NCBI RefSeq assembly: GCF_018143015.1
Contig: NC_054746.1
Span: 26,302,464-26,366,463 of the forward strand
Source: Lytechinus variegatus
Taxonomy: Eukaryota; Echinodermata; Echinoidea; Temnopleuroida; Toxopneustidae
DNA length: 64,000 bases
Direction: 5' to 3'
The stretch's first letter is position 1; each line of letters opens with the position of its first letter. Below the pieces are notes generated by a model. It had not been told where the DNA came from and did no database searches. It saw only the letters and a list, made by a program, of their open reading frames with translations. Made by a program: the position numbers and the translations under genes. Shown here in pieces: positions 10,224-22,200 of this stretch.

Positions 10224-11423
10224 GTGATATGAATTTGGCACAAATAAGTACTCTTGAAAATATATGGAACAATGTCAAATGCAAATTTTGTGGAGTATTA
10301 AAGAATTCCATGTGTAATCTTTTGTTCAATTTTTTGATGCACAGACATGGGGACCCTCCTTCATACATTACATGAATTGCTGTTGAAAAGCGACAGTGTT
10401 TGTGCCCTGCATGGCATGGGGGGGGGGGTTAAGTGTGACCTAGAGTCATGCTTTAATCTGTATGCGCAATCTTGTTGATTATTATACAGTAAAGTGCCCT
10501 CATAGTATGACTTGACCACTGCATTGATGTGTTTTATACTGCATACAACTGGAAATTTAATTGCGACCCTGAGTCACTTTTAATCTTTGTGAAACACCCC
10601 CCTGATCTGGCTAACTTTTGATCAGCCTTTAGTGCATAGAAAGGGTATACTCTATCATGAAAATTTATTTATTAAATTTAAATTTTATTTTTTTAGCAGG
10701 GTAGCCCCTTTCAGTAAAATAAAATAGTTTAGATGTCATTCATGGTAGGGAAAATATGCCAAACTTATTGTTTAGAATAAAACCTAAAGGCTCAGCCTCT
10801 GAAGTCTGTACCATTGGTTGTTTTGCTGATATACATTGGCTATATACATTGGCTACACATGTACCCTTCATAATTATGTAATTCACTATTACACTATAAA
10901 AGCACAGAACAATAATAGATTTAGTTCAATGAATCTATTGTTCTCTGCTTTTATAGTGTAATGGTCAGTTAAAGATATACCTAGAGGAAAAGCTTCAGTC
11001 TCTGTATGATCTGTTGTTCCGCTGAAATACATTGGCGTCAAATGATGGGAATTTTTAAATAAATCACCAGAAAAGACAGTTATTCCCGTCTTGTTTAGGG
11101 TAGACTGAGAGTGAAACACGATTAAATGTTAAGGGCCTTTAAAAAAATAATTTATGTGGATGACTGTGGTGTTCACTTTGTAAAAAAAATTGCCTTATAT
11201 AACTTGAATAATTTCAAGGACAGGGGTATGGAAGAGAAGGTAATTTCATAAAACTTTGAAGCTTTATTTCATAAAAAGTTTAAAGTAGACACGGACATCA
11301 ACAATTTCATAATTTTGATTGAAAAGTAAAGAAAAGCAATATTACAAAGAAAACCCTGAAGCAAAGGCAGAGCAAAAGATGTTGATTTTATCTGCCTAAT
11401 TGGCTTTTCAAGAACAAAGTTTT
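10224..11423 (+). repeat. Tandem duplication, copy 2 (1200 bp)
   Basis: Direct neighbour of copy 1. It lacks a short segment present near 9260 in copy 1 and has an extra 'tatacattggc' duplication near 10840. Confidence 0.9.
10888..10962. repeat. Hairpin in duplication copy 2
   Basis: Same as the hairpin at 9686-9760. Confidence 0.8.
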
Positions 11424-11950
11424 CAATCACAACCAAATTTCTGAAAATTTATAATTTGTAACTTAACCGATCAATTTAATCGATAGCAAATTAATTTTTA
11501 CTTCTTATTAAAAAAGCAGACCAGCAATCTTGTAAAAAAATGCACTTAATTCATTTTCATCATTTTTGAGACCCCCATGTTGACTTACAATTAATTGCAA
11601 TTTTCTTGCAATGCCCCATATATCTGTCTGCAGACATTGGACCTCTATGTACTTGTTTTAGCTCACTGTGTAACTTACTACTACAACTAACAGTTCAATA
11701 GCACCTTGTCCAGAGGATACTAGGTGCTGCTTATGGCATAAAGTGAGTTAAGAATTATGTAGGTGCGTACATGTATGTGCATTGACTTTATTTTCGAGAA
11801 TGTTGTGGATACTGTATAGTGGATAACTGTATAGAAGTTTAATAGAGAATTTAATATTTGAACATTCTGAAAAACCAAAATAGACTATGTATATTGAAAC
11901 CTTCTTTCCTGTCTTATGTTTGTAAAAAGACAAAAAAAATCCCCTTCAAA
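11424..11950. other. Intergenic, no gene recognised
   Basis: AT-rich with no conserved ORF. Its end (11898-11950) already resembles one edge of the tandem array at 12080. Confidence 0.5.
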
Positions 11951-11953
11951 CAC

Positions 11954-12079
11954 TAGCGTACCTACGGGAGGGGCAGTCTGCCCCCCCCCCTGACGAGTCA
12001 TAACCCATGCAGGGGACGTATCCCTGCCCCCCCACCCCCCCCCCCCCCCCCCCCCGACAAGCTTGAAGACCTATATTTG
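11954..12079. mobile_element. C-rich repeat fragment (GCGTACCTA family)
   Basis: Starts GCGTACCTACGGG, has a C-run then TGACGAG, and later CTTGAAGACCT. The same order appears at 49073-49290, so this is a dispersed repeat. It interrupts a partial unit of the tandem array. Confidence 0.5.
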
Positions 12080-12690
12080 TGGTTTAAGACCTTTCTGTAA
12101 AAAGAAAAAATATCACCTTAAAATTCACTAGTTTACTATCTAAAGTAGATCTAGACTTAGTAAGCAAAATTGTTCAACAATATAGACTCATAAGTCTTCT
12201 CACTTAAAAACAAAAGGTTATTGGTATTTTTTCCCTGTCTTATGTTTGTAAGAAGCCCCAAAAAATCCCTTCAAATTTACCAATTTACTATCTAAAGTAG
12301 ATCTAGACTTAGTAAGCAAAATTGTTCAACAATATAGACTGATAAGTCTTCTCACTTAAAAACAAAAGGTAATTGGTATTTTTCCCTGTCTTATGTTTGT
12401 AAAAAAGACAACAAAAAATCCCTTCAATTTTACCAATTTACTATCTAAAGTAGATCTAGACTTTAAATAGTAAGAAAAACTGCTCAATAATATAGACTGA
12501 TAAGTCTTCTCACTTAAAAACAAAAGGTACTACTAATTGGTAATTCTTTCTTGTCTTCTGTTTGTAAAAAGAAAAAAAATCACCTTCAAATTCACTAATA
12601 TACTATCTAAAGTAGATGTAGACTTAAAGCAAAACTGTTCGACAATATAGATTGATAATTTTTGCCCACTTAAAAACAAAAAGTAATTGG
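12080..12690 (+). repeat. Tandem array, four units of about 152-162 bp
   Basis: The phrase TACTATCTAAAGTAGAT recurs at 12134, 12286, 12439 and 12601. Each unit also holds CACTTAAAAACAAAA and a GTCTTATGTTTGTAA variant. Confidence 0.85.
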
Positions 12691-12970
12691 CTTATAATCT
12701 ACATTGGGGACATTCAAGATGTTTTCCTAGATAATACATGTAGGTGCTTAGTTTACTCAGCATGTTGGATGCCTGACATGGTGACTGCTTGGAATACTCA
12801 ATCTTCCAGGGAGTGGAAATAGTGTGTAGGTTTCCGTGCAGGCAGGCATTATTGAATTAGATGACAGCGGTAATGGTTCTACTTTAATATTGATTATGAT
12901 TATGATTTTTTTTTAAAGCTATAGATCTCAAGTCAGAGGATAAGTCATTGATGCAAACACAACTCTAACC

Positions 12971-13212
12971 ATGGTGTCAGAAGATGATCAAGCAGATGAT
13001 AACTCTGCCACCTATTTGATGTCCCTCTCTTACCATCGCAATGTGATGCGGAATCACCGTAAGAAGGCTGCTGCTGCTGCTCAACCGGTATCAAGATTAG
13101 CTGCAAGGAGGCATATGGTTGCACCCCAGAGTGTAGTCCTGCCAGCCCATCTTCAACATCTTCAGGAAAAGGGTCCCTCAGATAACAAGTTAGATGGGGC
13201 GACACTCATGAG
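12971..13212 (+). CDS. CATSPER1: CATSPER1 coding exon 1
   Basis: ATG in good context (ACCATGG), 80 codons plus 2 nt, donor ATGAG/GTGAGC. Cytoplasmic N-terminus with a basic, Ala-rich patch (KKAAAAAQP). Confidence 0.82.
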
Positions 13213-16200
13213 GTGAGCTGACGTGAATGCACACTCGCTTTTAACTTTGTCTTTGAGCCTTTTTTTTTTTTTTTAGAAATGGTGATTTTGTCATCAGATT
13301 GTATGGTTTTACTCATAAAGGTGAACATATTTACATATCCCGCCCCTTGGTACTTAGCCCTTCAGTTATCGTAACTAGTCACATATTCCCTAATACTTTT
13401 ATTCATCTTCTTTTTATTGTTCTGGTAATTACAACAAAAATAAATTTTTTTTTTCAATCTAAGGCACATGAAACTCAGTTGTCTTCAAATCATGTCATTC
13501 AGATGCATCCAACTTTTTTGTGAAATGGAAATTTCATAACTTTGCTATTCTTTGTTTCCATGGAATACTAAAAATGGTTAAGGTCAAGATTCAACTTTCA
13601 TTCTGTCACTTTCTTTTGTCTCATATCAGCATCCAGGCTTTTTATCTAGAGATGTCACAGACTAGAAACAAAATATATTTAAGTTTACACTGTATAGACA
13701 ATATTAGGGTATTATAATGTTTCATATTTACTTTTAGAGTTGACTCATAATTGATAACAAACTGAACAGCCCAGTATTAAGTGTGTGCTCATTCAATGAC
13801 AGAATAGAGTCATCAAGTTTTGTAGTTTCAGAGAGAGTCCCTATCTCTGCAGACCAGGAGGGGTTCGTAGAGTATAATGCTCTGGCAAGTCTGATGCTAG
13901 TAGTAGTATCAATTAAATGGGGCCCTGATATGAATATTCATTAATTTGTGTGTTTCACAGACTAGATTCAATGCGAAGTGCACATGCCTATGAAGCTCAT
14001 GGCATCAACAAACAGGAGAATGATGAAAAGGTGGAACTTCAGGCCAGAAGAGACAAGATCCTCCGAGATGCGGGATTCTTACGACGTCAGCTCTACGATT
14101 TGACAGAGTCTCCTCTCTTTACCGGTTTCATCCTCTGCGTTATCTTGTTCAATACATTCATACTGTGTGCTCTCACATTCAGTGTAGTTGAAGTTAGAGC
14201 AGGTGGGTGTATCATTAATCGCACACAAGGCATTCTTGGTTTCTACCTGATATAAAAATAGTCAAATTACCATATGATTTCTGCTAAAAATTGATTGAAT
14301 CTGAAATTTTTCAGTTAAATTTTTCATTTTCTGTACATTGAAAATAATCTGTTTTTCACTATTCATTCATGACAATGAGATTTATTTAAAGATTTAAGGA
14401 ATAGCAAATAAGTATAATTCTGAGCTATAAGATAAAATAGGGTAAAATTTAGATGGATTTTGACTGGGTAATAGAGGTATAAAGTCGATGTTGTGATCTG
14501 GTGGGGTCTAAAACTGCACAAATATTTTTATTACATATCTCTTGAGGCCTTTCAAATGGGTGAACTTCAAAGCTCGATTGCAAAAACCCATTTAAATTTG
14601 TGCATATTTGGAATATTTAGGTGCTAAAGTAACTCTGTGCAAAAAATGACATGGATTTCATTTTAACTGTTGAATGTCCTGAAATGAGGGAGAATGAATT
14701 ACTGAATGAATGAAATGTAAGGCAAAGACAAATTAACTTGTACTCGTCAGATATTTTAGAACAAGTTGCATGCATGGATGCATATTTTATCATTGGGGTA
14801 CATGATGACTGCACCTGCATGAAGCCACAATAAAAATAGGAATGAAAGTACTTGCAAAACAGTTAAATATGTTTGTTCTATCATTACCTTTTTTTTGTCT
14901 TGACAGGTTGGCATTTCAAGTTTATTGACTACATTCTTCTTGTCATCTACTTCATGGAGTCTGCTCTCAAGATCTATGTTTGGCATTTGGACTTCTTCAA
15001 AGAAATGTGGAATGTCATGGGTGAGAATCTTATATATTTTTTCAATTTCACTTTTTAACAACTTTTCATTTTGTACAACAATATAGGCCTACATTCCATT
15101 TTTTGTTTGAAAATTATGAATGTGAACTGGGTGGATTTATACGTTGATTTTGGTTGATTTTTCCAGACTTCCTGATTGTGGTATCCAATGTTGCTGACTT
15201 TGGGATCGAGATCTTCTACGGGGGTAATGTTCAGATCCTTGCCATCTTGAGTATCTTCCGAGCCATGCGAGCATTGAAAGCTCTAAGGGTTCTCAGAACA
15301 GTCAGGTCAGCACAATTTTATATAAAAAGCTTGTTCCATAATTAATAATTAAAGGGGTACTCCAGGCTTAAAATGATATGATTTTTGAACAGATAAAGTG
15401 AAATCAGACAAACAAAACACTGAAAAGTTCATCATTATCGGATAAGGAATAAGAAAATTATGACATTTTAAAGTTTACATTATTTTGGTGACACAGTTCT
15501 TTGCATGTCTACATGAATATGCTATAAGCAATCTAATGACATCATATCCCACTTGTTTTGTATTTTATTATATAAAATTTTATTTATTCAAATTTTGTCC
15601 ATCAAGAATGAAAAAAGTCGCACTGACATTTATATTTTATGTGTTTTATAATCATTGCTTCATTTTATTTTGTTACAAGAGAGACATATCAAACAGACAT
15701 GTATAAAGATAGATTTCTTGTAATGAAATAAGAAAAAGGAACATGGGGATATGACATCATCAGTCCACCAATTATATATTCATGACAGCCTACATTTTTA
15801 CAATATATTGCCACACTTTGAAATTCAATAACTTTTTATTTGTCATCAGATATTGATGATTTTTTTTTTGCATTTTGCTTGGTGAATATCAATCTATTTA
15901 TTTATATCATTTGCAACCCTGAGTACCCCTTTAGTGTTAAAAGTTGCTTTGGGTCAATATGCTAAGATTTCAGAAGTAGTTATAATAATTGTAAAATTGT
16001 AGGATTTGCGATAAGGAAATAAGAAATGTTTGTGTATATTGTCTGTAAGCAAGCTTTTGTATTAAAAGATCGGGGGGGGGGTGTTTCACAAAGATTTAAG
16101 TGTGATTTACAACCACACTTAAATTCCTAGTGTGTGCGGTATAAAAGGCATGACAACATTGGCCAGATCCCGATAAGAGGATGCGCACTACTGCGTATTA

Positions 16201-19200
16201 ATCAATAAGATTGCACGATACATATCATATACGTATTGACTTTTAGATGCGATTCTAAGTCCTACTTAATTCTTTATGAAACACCCCCTGTGGCCTGTTG
16301 CATAAAACTTTTTACCTGAGGGAAAAACTCTGGTAAAAACTGAAAACTAAGGTTAGTCTGATTTCTGCCATTGACTTTAACACAGGGCAAAAACTCCGGT
16401 AAAAACAACCTGAATTTTCTCAGGTAAAAAGTTTTATGCAACGGGCCCCTGGTCTTTTAAAATGATTGTATGTCCCCTCTGATGGGGTTTTGTAGGGTGT
16501 AATAATTTAACATGACTAAACAGTGGATGAGAGCAATTAACACAGTATATTAAAGGAAGGCAATCCTTGTTGGTGGCAAACAATCTAAACCACTTTATGA
16601 GTTTCCTGTATAATACCATTCAAATGGGTCTTAGGATGTCTGTTGTTTGTAGGTAGCGGTTTGTCTGACTTCTACTCCTCATAATGAAGATTTCCTGTTT
16701 AAAGTACATTATGTTTTATGAATAAGAAAGGTTGCTGTCCATATTATCTTTTTTTGGCAATAGCACAAATAAATAATATAAATAATACAGGATTTGTATA
16801 GCGCACGTATCCGGCTTGCTAGGTGCTCAAGGCGCTCCTATATTACCTTGGCTAAGCTAGTCTACCAATTCTGGTGCGCACAGCTTTTTGAGGAATTTCT
16901 TCCTGCCGGTACACAACATGCCTACATGTATATAAGTCAATAATGTTTCTTTAAAGTGCAAATCCCATGTACATTTCTGTTTTCGTAACATCATTCAAAT
17001 AAGTACCTAGATCAATGCAGCCACACAAACTCTTTTTTAAAGAGAGTATGCCTCTCTAGGGTTGAAATGTGTTGTTGTGATGAATTTAGCTGCTCATTCA
17101 ATTATATCCCGATTGAGGAGTTTGCCTGTAGTAACAGGAAGAAAAATATATATATGAATTAAGCAAAACTTTTACTTGCCTAAGAAGTATTATTCAAATT
17201 ATATTCAATTTATAGTACTGTAGCGGCCGCCGCTCTCGCTTATTTCTTCCATTCCGACCTCTACGTCAGGATGGTGTTCAGTCTGTGGTGGATCACCTGA
17301 GCTTTTCTCTATTTCCATTTTTGTCTATCTCAATATTTTCCGAGCATGCAGTTTCCAAGATAATTATAATAAAAGAGTGGAAGAAAATGCTAGAGCGGCT
17401 CGCTATAGTTTATTTGCAATTAAGGGTCGTTTCGTCAAAATATATGACTATGGGGGTACACAGCAAAGAAATTAAGACACAGGGGTTTGTGACTCAGATT
17501 TTAGTTTCAATGGCAAAAAGAAAAATGGTGCACTTTATTATTCAAATTACATAAATATATATATACATGTACTTTACTCGCCACTGTTACAGGTAAACAA
17601 TGTCTAATATTTAGATAAGCTCTAAGATATTTTTGTTATCAGAGAAATAAGGGCTAATTATTAAACTTTTATTTTGGGCATCCAAGTATAAGAATTTTCC
17701 AGATCTATAACCGGCGTCTAGCTTAAGAGAAAAACTTCTATTTCCAGCTTCCCAGTCTAGTCTCGACATTCGTTTCCACGTCTGTTAATTCCGGCGTCGA
17801 TATATACGAAGAGATTGATTCCTAGACTATTTACTTCAGGTCGCTCGCCCAAAATAATTATTAAGAAAATTTATATCATAGCAAGATCTATACTTTTATT
17901 AATCTGGACCTCTATTGGGGAATTCTCATATTCAAACATACGGGTCAATATAGGGACTTAATTCAATTCATATCGAGGTTTCCAGCGTCTATATGCCTTG
18001 GCTATAGGCTTGTTTCCTGCGTCTGTTTACCTTTCCAAGTTTTCCAAGTCTTCCCCGTGGCAAGCCTTCCGCAGTCAGATTTCCGTTGTTTGTGCCAGCC
18101 CCGGCGACTAAACGTATCTTATTTATATGGACAAATTGCGGACGTAGGTGAAAACGGTGCGCCGAGCGGTTTGGATAGCACACACACGTCTACGCGCAGC
18201 GTATAATGTACAGAGTACTCGAACTGTGCTTTATCGAAGCCAGTTTATTCACAATTTCTCGTTTATTACTTCAAAACATTAAATAAGTCGATACGTTTCC
18301 AAAAAGGATATATCTTTTTGCACTGAAATATATACAGAACCGTTCATATCAATACTCAAAAAGATATGAATTAGTCAAAAATCTATCAAAATCGACCAGC
18401 GCTGCGATCGGACGTACTGTGCATTCCAAACGCTCATCCGCACTTATGCAAATACGCCGGCTGTGCTCTTATGCAAATTATGTACGTTCATAAACACAGC
18501 CAGCGATGAATTATTCAATCTATATCTACACCAATTCGATCATAAAAACTGCAAATCAACTTATCTCCTAACATTTCTTCATTAAAAACTCAGGCCTCAT
18601 TTACAAACTAGCTAATACATTAATCATTTTCTGATTTGGAATATGAAATCTCAAGTAATTTCTAATAATAACCGAAAGACATAATACTCACGGTTGAATG
18701 AGTTCTCGCGACAGCTATGAATAATGAGTAAACAATAGTCATGCGCAGGGCTGATTGTTTACGTCACGATCCTTGTTGCGGGATCGTTACACAGCCCTCC
18801 TCTCTACGAAATGCGTCCTCGCATTTTCAAAACCTACATGGATAACCAAGTCCTTTTTCCAAGTAAAATATTAAGCATTACATCAGCCAAATTTATTCAT
18901 TAACAGGAATAGTCACAAAGATTCAAACAAAAGAAAAGTTGGTATTTGGAAGATTGTCAGCAATTGCTTCTTAACTCTTAATACTCTGATAGCTCACCTC
19001 TTCTCTCAATCTTTTGTACTAAAATAGGCATCACCATACAATCACCATCATCATCCGATCAATCAAACATTACTTTAAGTTTTCAGCACATATACTTATA
19101 GTTCAAGAAGCAGCATCTGACTCTGCCAAATAAAACCAATTTCACTCCACTCATTCTAGTGGTGAATTTTTCTGAATTAATTTTAGAACTTGGAAGAAAT

Positions 19201-22200
19201 CATTGGTATCCAATTCCTAATATAAGTTTATTAATTACTCTACTCAGTGGCGTTACAAAAGTGAACATATTTGCAAATTCATTTTTCATACAGAAAAGGA
19301 AGAATAGAGTAAAGATGAAGAGATTGGGAAAGTAGTGGAAGTAGGAGAATGAGGAAGGACAGTAGGAATAGATGAAAGATGGAAGAGAAATATATGATAA
19401 TATAAAATGCGAAAATACATATATATCATACAATCAATAAAAATAGTTAGGTGGGCGGCGACTTCGTCTTGGATAGCGACCAGATCCTTCCTCACTTCCA
19501 GTTGGTTCTTCGTCATTTCCCTCGTCTCGTTCTGTACTCTGGTCTGTGGTTTCCTCATCATTGGTCTGGTCGGTGACCTGGTTCCAGTTACATAGTTCGG
19601 TTCCTTCATACCCCTTTAGCCTGTCGAAGTGGACCACCTTTGCACGACATCTAGGACTTTTCTGGATGCGAAACGTGACCTCCGACATCTTCCTCATCAC
19701 ACGAAATGGACCTTCCCATTTGTTTGCGAGTTTAGGGCTCACTCCCTTCTTCCTTACATCGTTCCGTAGCCAAACATATTGCCCAACGTTGAAGGTCTCG
19801 CCAAACATAGTTGCATCATAGTTCCTTTTCTGTCTTCTCAAGTTGGTGTCCCCGTCCTTCATCACAGAAGAATACATTTCCTCCATTCTGTCTCGAAGAT
19901 TGGCTGCGTAGTCAGTTTCAAGTTCATTTTCCTTGTGTTGATCAACATACAAGTCCATTGGGTGAGTAACCTCTCGCCCAAACATCATCATATTTGGCGT
20001 CTCTTGAGTGGTTTCGTGTACCGCACTTCTATAAGCGGCTGTCGCAAAGGGAACATATCTGTCCCAATCTTTCTGATGCTTGTCAGGATCTATCATCGTT
20101 CCGAGCATCCCTAGCAAGGTCCTATTGAATCTTTCCACCATCCCATCAGACTTCGGGTTATAAGCGGTGGTTCTCGTCTTCTTTATACCAAGAATTTGGC
20201 ATACTTCCTTGAATAACTTAGACTCAAAATTGCGACCTTGATCTGAATGTATTTCCTTTGGCACCCCATAACGACAGATGAATTCCTCAACTAGCTTATT
20301 TGCCACAGTATGTGCTTGTTCATTGCGGATGGCGTATGCTTCCACAAACTTTGTGTAATAGTCTGCCACAACTAATATGTACTTGTTCTCATTTTCGGTA
20401 GTTGGTAAGGGTCCCATTATATCAAGTGCAATCCTTTCCAATGGACCACCAGATCGTCTCTGTTGTAGCGGCGCTCTTTTCTTTCTTCCATAGGACTTCC
20501 TTTTCCCACACATCAAACATTGTCGAATGAAAGACCTCACATCTGCCTTCATGCCCACCCAGTAATAGCGAATCTGGGCACTCCTCAAAGTTTTCATGGA
20601 CCCTAAATGTCCACCTAATCTGCCACCGTGAATCTCTTCCAGTACTTCTTGTACTCTTTGCTTTGGCAACACAAGTCTCCGTCTAGAAGTTTTTCCATCT
20701 TCCGACTCCCAGTTCCGATAAAGTACCCCATCTACCATCTCAAGCTGTCCCCAGTGCCCAAGTAATACCTTCGCTCTGAAAGGCAAAGAAGACATCTCTT
20801 CCTTGGTAGGTTTCCTGACTTGTTCCAATGCTTCTATCACCGGCTTAATACCTGTATCTTCAAGCTGAGCCTTCCTCATCTCAGCTCTGTTATTACCTGT
20901 TACGTCGGTCATCTGAATAACACAAGTGCGTCTGCAGTTAGTGTCTGAATGCTCAATTCCGCAATCATTCTCTCTTCCACACTGTCTGCACGGACGCCTT
21001 GAAAGCGCATCAGCATTGCCATGACTTCTTCCAGCTCTATGAATTATTTCAGTGTCATAAGCGGCTATAACCTCTAGCCATCTGGCTAACTGTCCCTCTG
21101 GTTGCTTAAAGTTGGTTAGCCATCTTAATGCTCCGTGATCTGTCCTTACTTTGACATGTCTACCATACAGATATTGCTTGAAATGCTTCAAGTATGTAAC
21201 AACCGCCAAAAGTTCTCTACGGGTGACACAATAATTGCGTTCCGCCTTGCTAAGAACTTTGCTCCCATAAGCGATCACTCTCTCCTTCCCGTCTTGTACT
21301 TGTGACAGCACCCCGCCTATTCCCTCCTTGCTTGCGTCAGTATCCAGTATGAACTCTCCTTCGGTACTTGGATATGCTAAGATTGGTGCTGAGATCAGTC
21401 TTTGCTTGAGTTCATCAAAAGCGGCCTGGCAGACAGAACTCCATATGAACTGTCCGGCACGACCCTTCTCTGTCAATTGATGAAGCGGTTTAGCAATGGT
21501 TGCAAAACCCTCAACAAATCGTCTATAATAGGATGCAAGTCCTAAGAAACTTCGAACTTCTTTCACATTCCGAGGTGTAGGCCATGATCGCACAGCATCA
21601 ATCTTCTCGTCTTGTGTTGAAACACCTTCATCTGAGACTACATGTCCTAGGTAGTCGACTTTCCGTTTAAACAGATGGCATTTCTTTGGTTTTAACTTCA
21701 AGTTGGCTTGTCGTAGTCGGTGAAATACTTCTCGTAGTCGGCATAGTTCCTCTTCTACGGACTTTCCAAATATGATCAAGTCATCCAAATATACAAGTAA
21801 CGTCTGCCAGTGGAGTCCCGTTAGAACTTTGTCCATTAACCTCTCGAATGTTGCTGGGGCATTACAAAGACCAAAAGGCATCACATTCCATGAGTAGAGT
21901 CCCCCGTCAGCCAGGAAAGCGGACTTTGCCTTTGCATCTTTATCTAAGGCTACTTGCCAATACCCACTTGCCAAGTCCAGGGTTGAGAACCACTTTGCTC
22001 CTGACAGAGCGTCCAAAGTTTCGTCTATCCTAGGTAAGGGATATGCGTCTTTGATTGTGGCAGCATTCAGCTGTCGATAATCTACGCAGAATCGCTGGGA
22101 TCCATCCTTTTTCTTGACGAGCACAATGTTTGAAGCCCAAGGACTGTCAGTTGGTTCGATAAGTTCCTTTGCAAGTAGATCATCTACTTGCTTCTTGATT

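Noticed and set aside
17285..17554. 89-aa ORF in the left LTR, repeated identically at 24593-24862
   Set aside because: It lies in both LTRs and runs antisense to the element; identity only reflects LTR identity.
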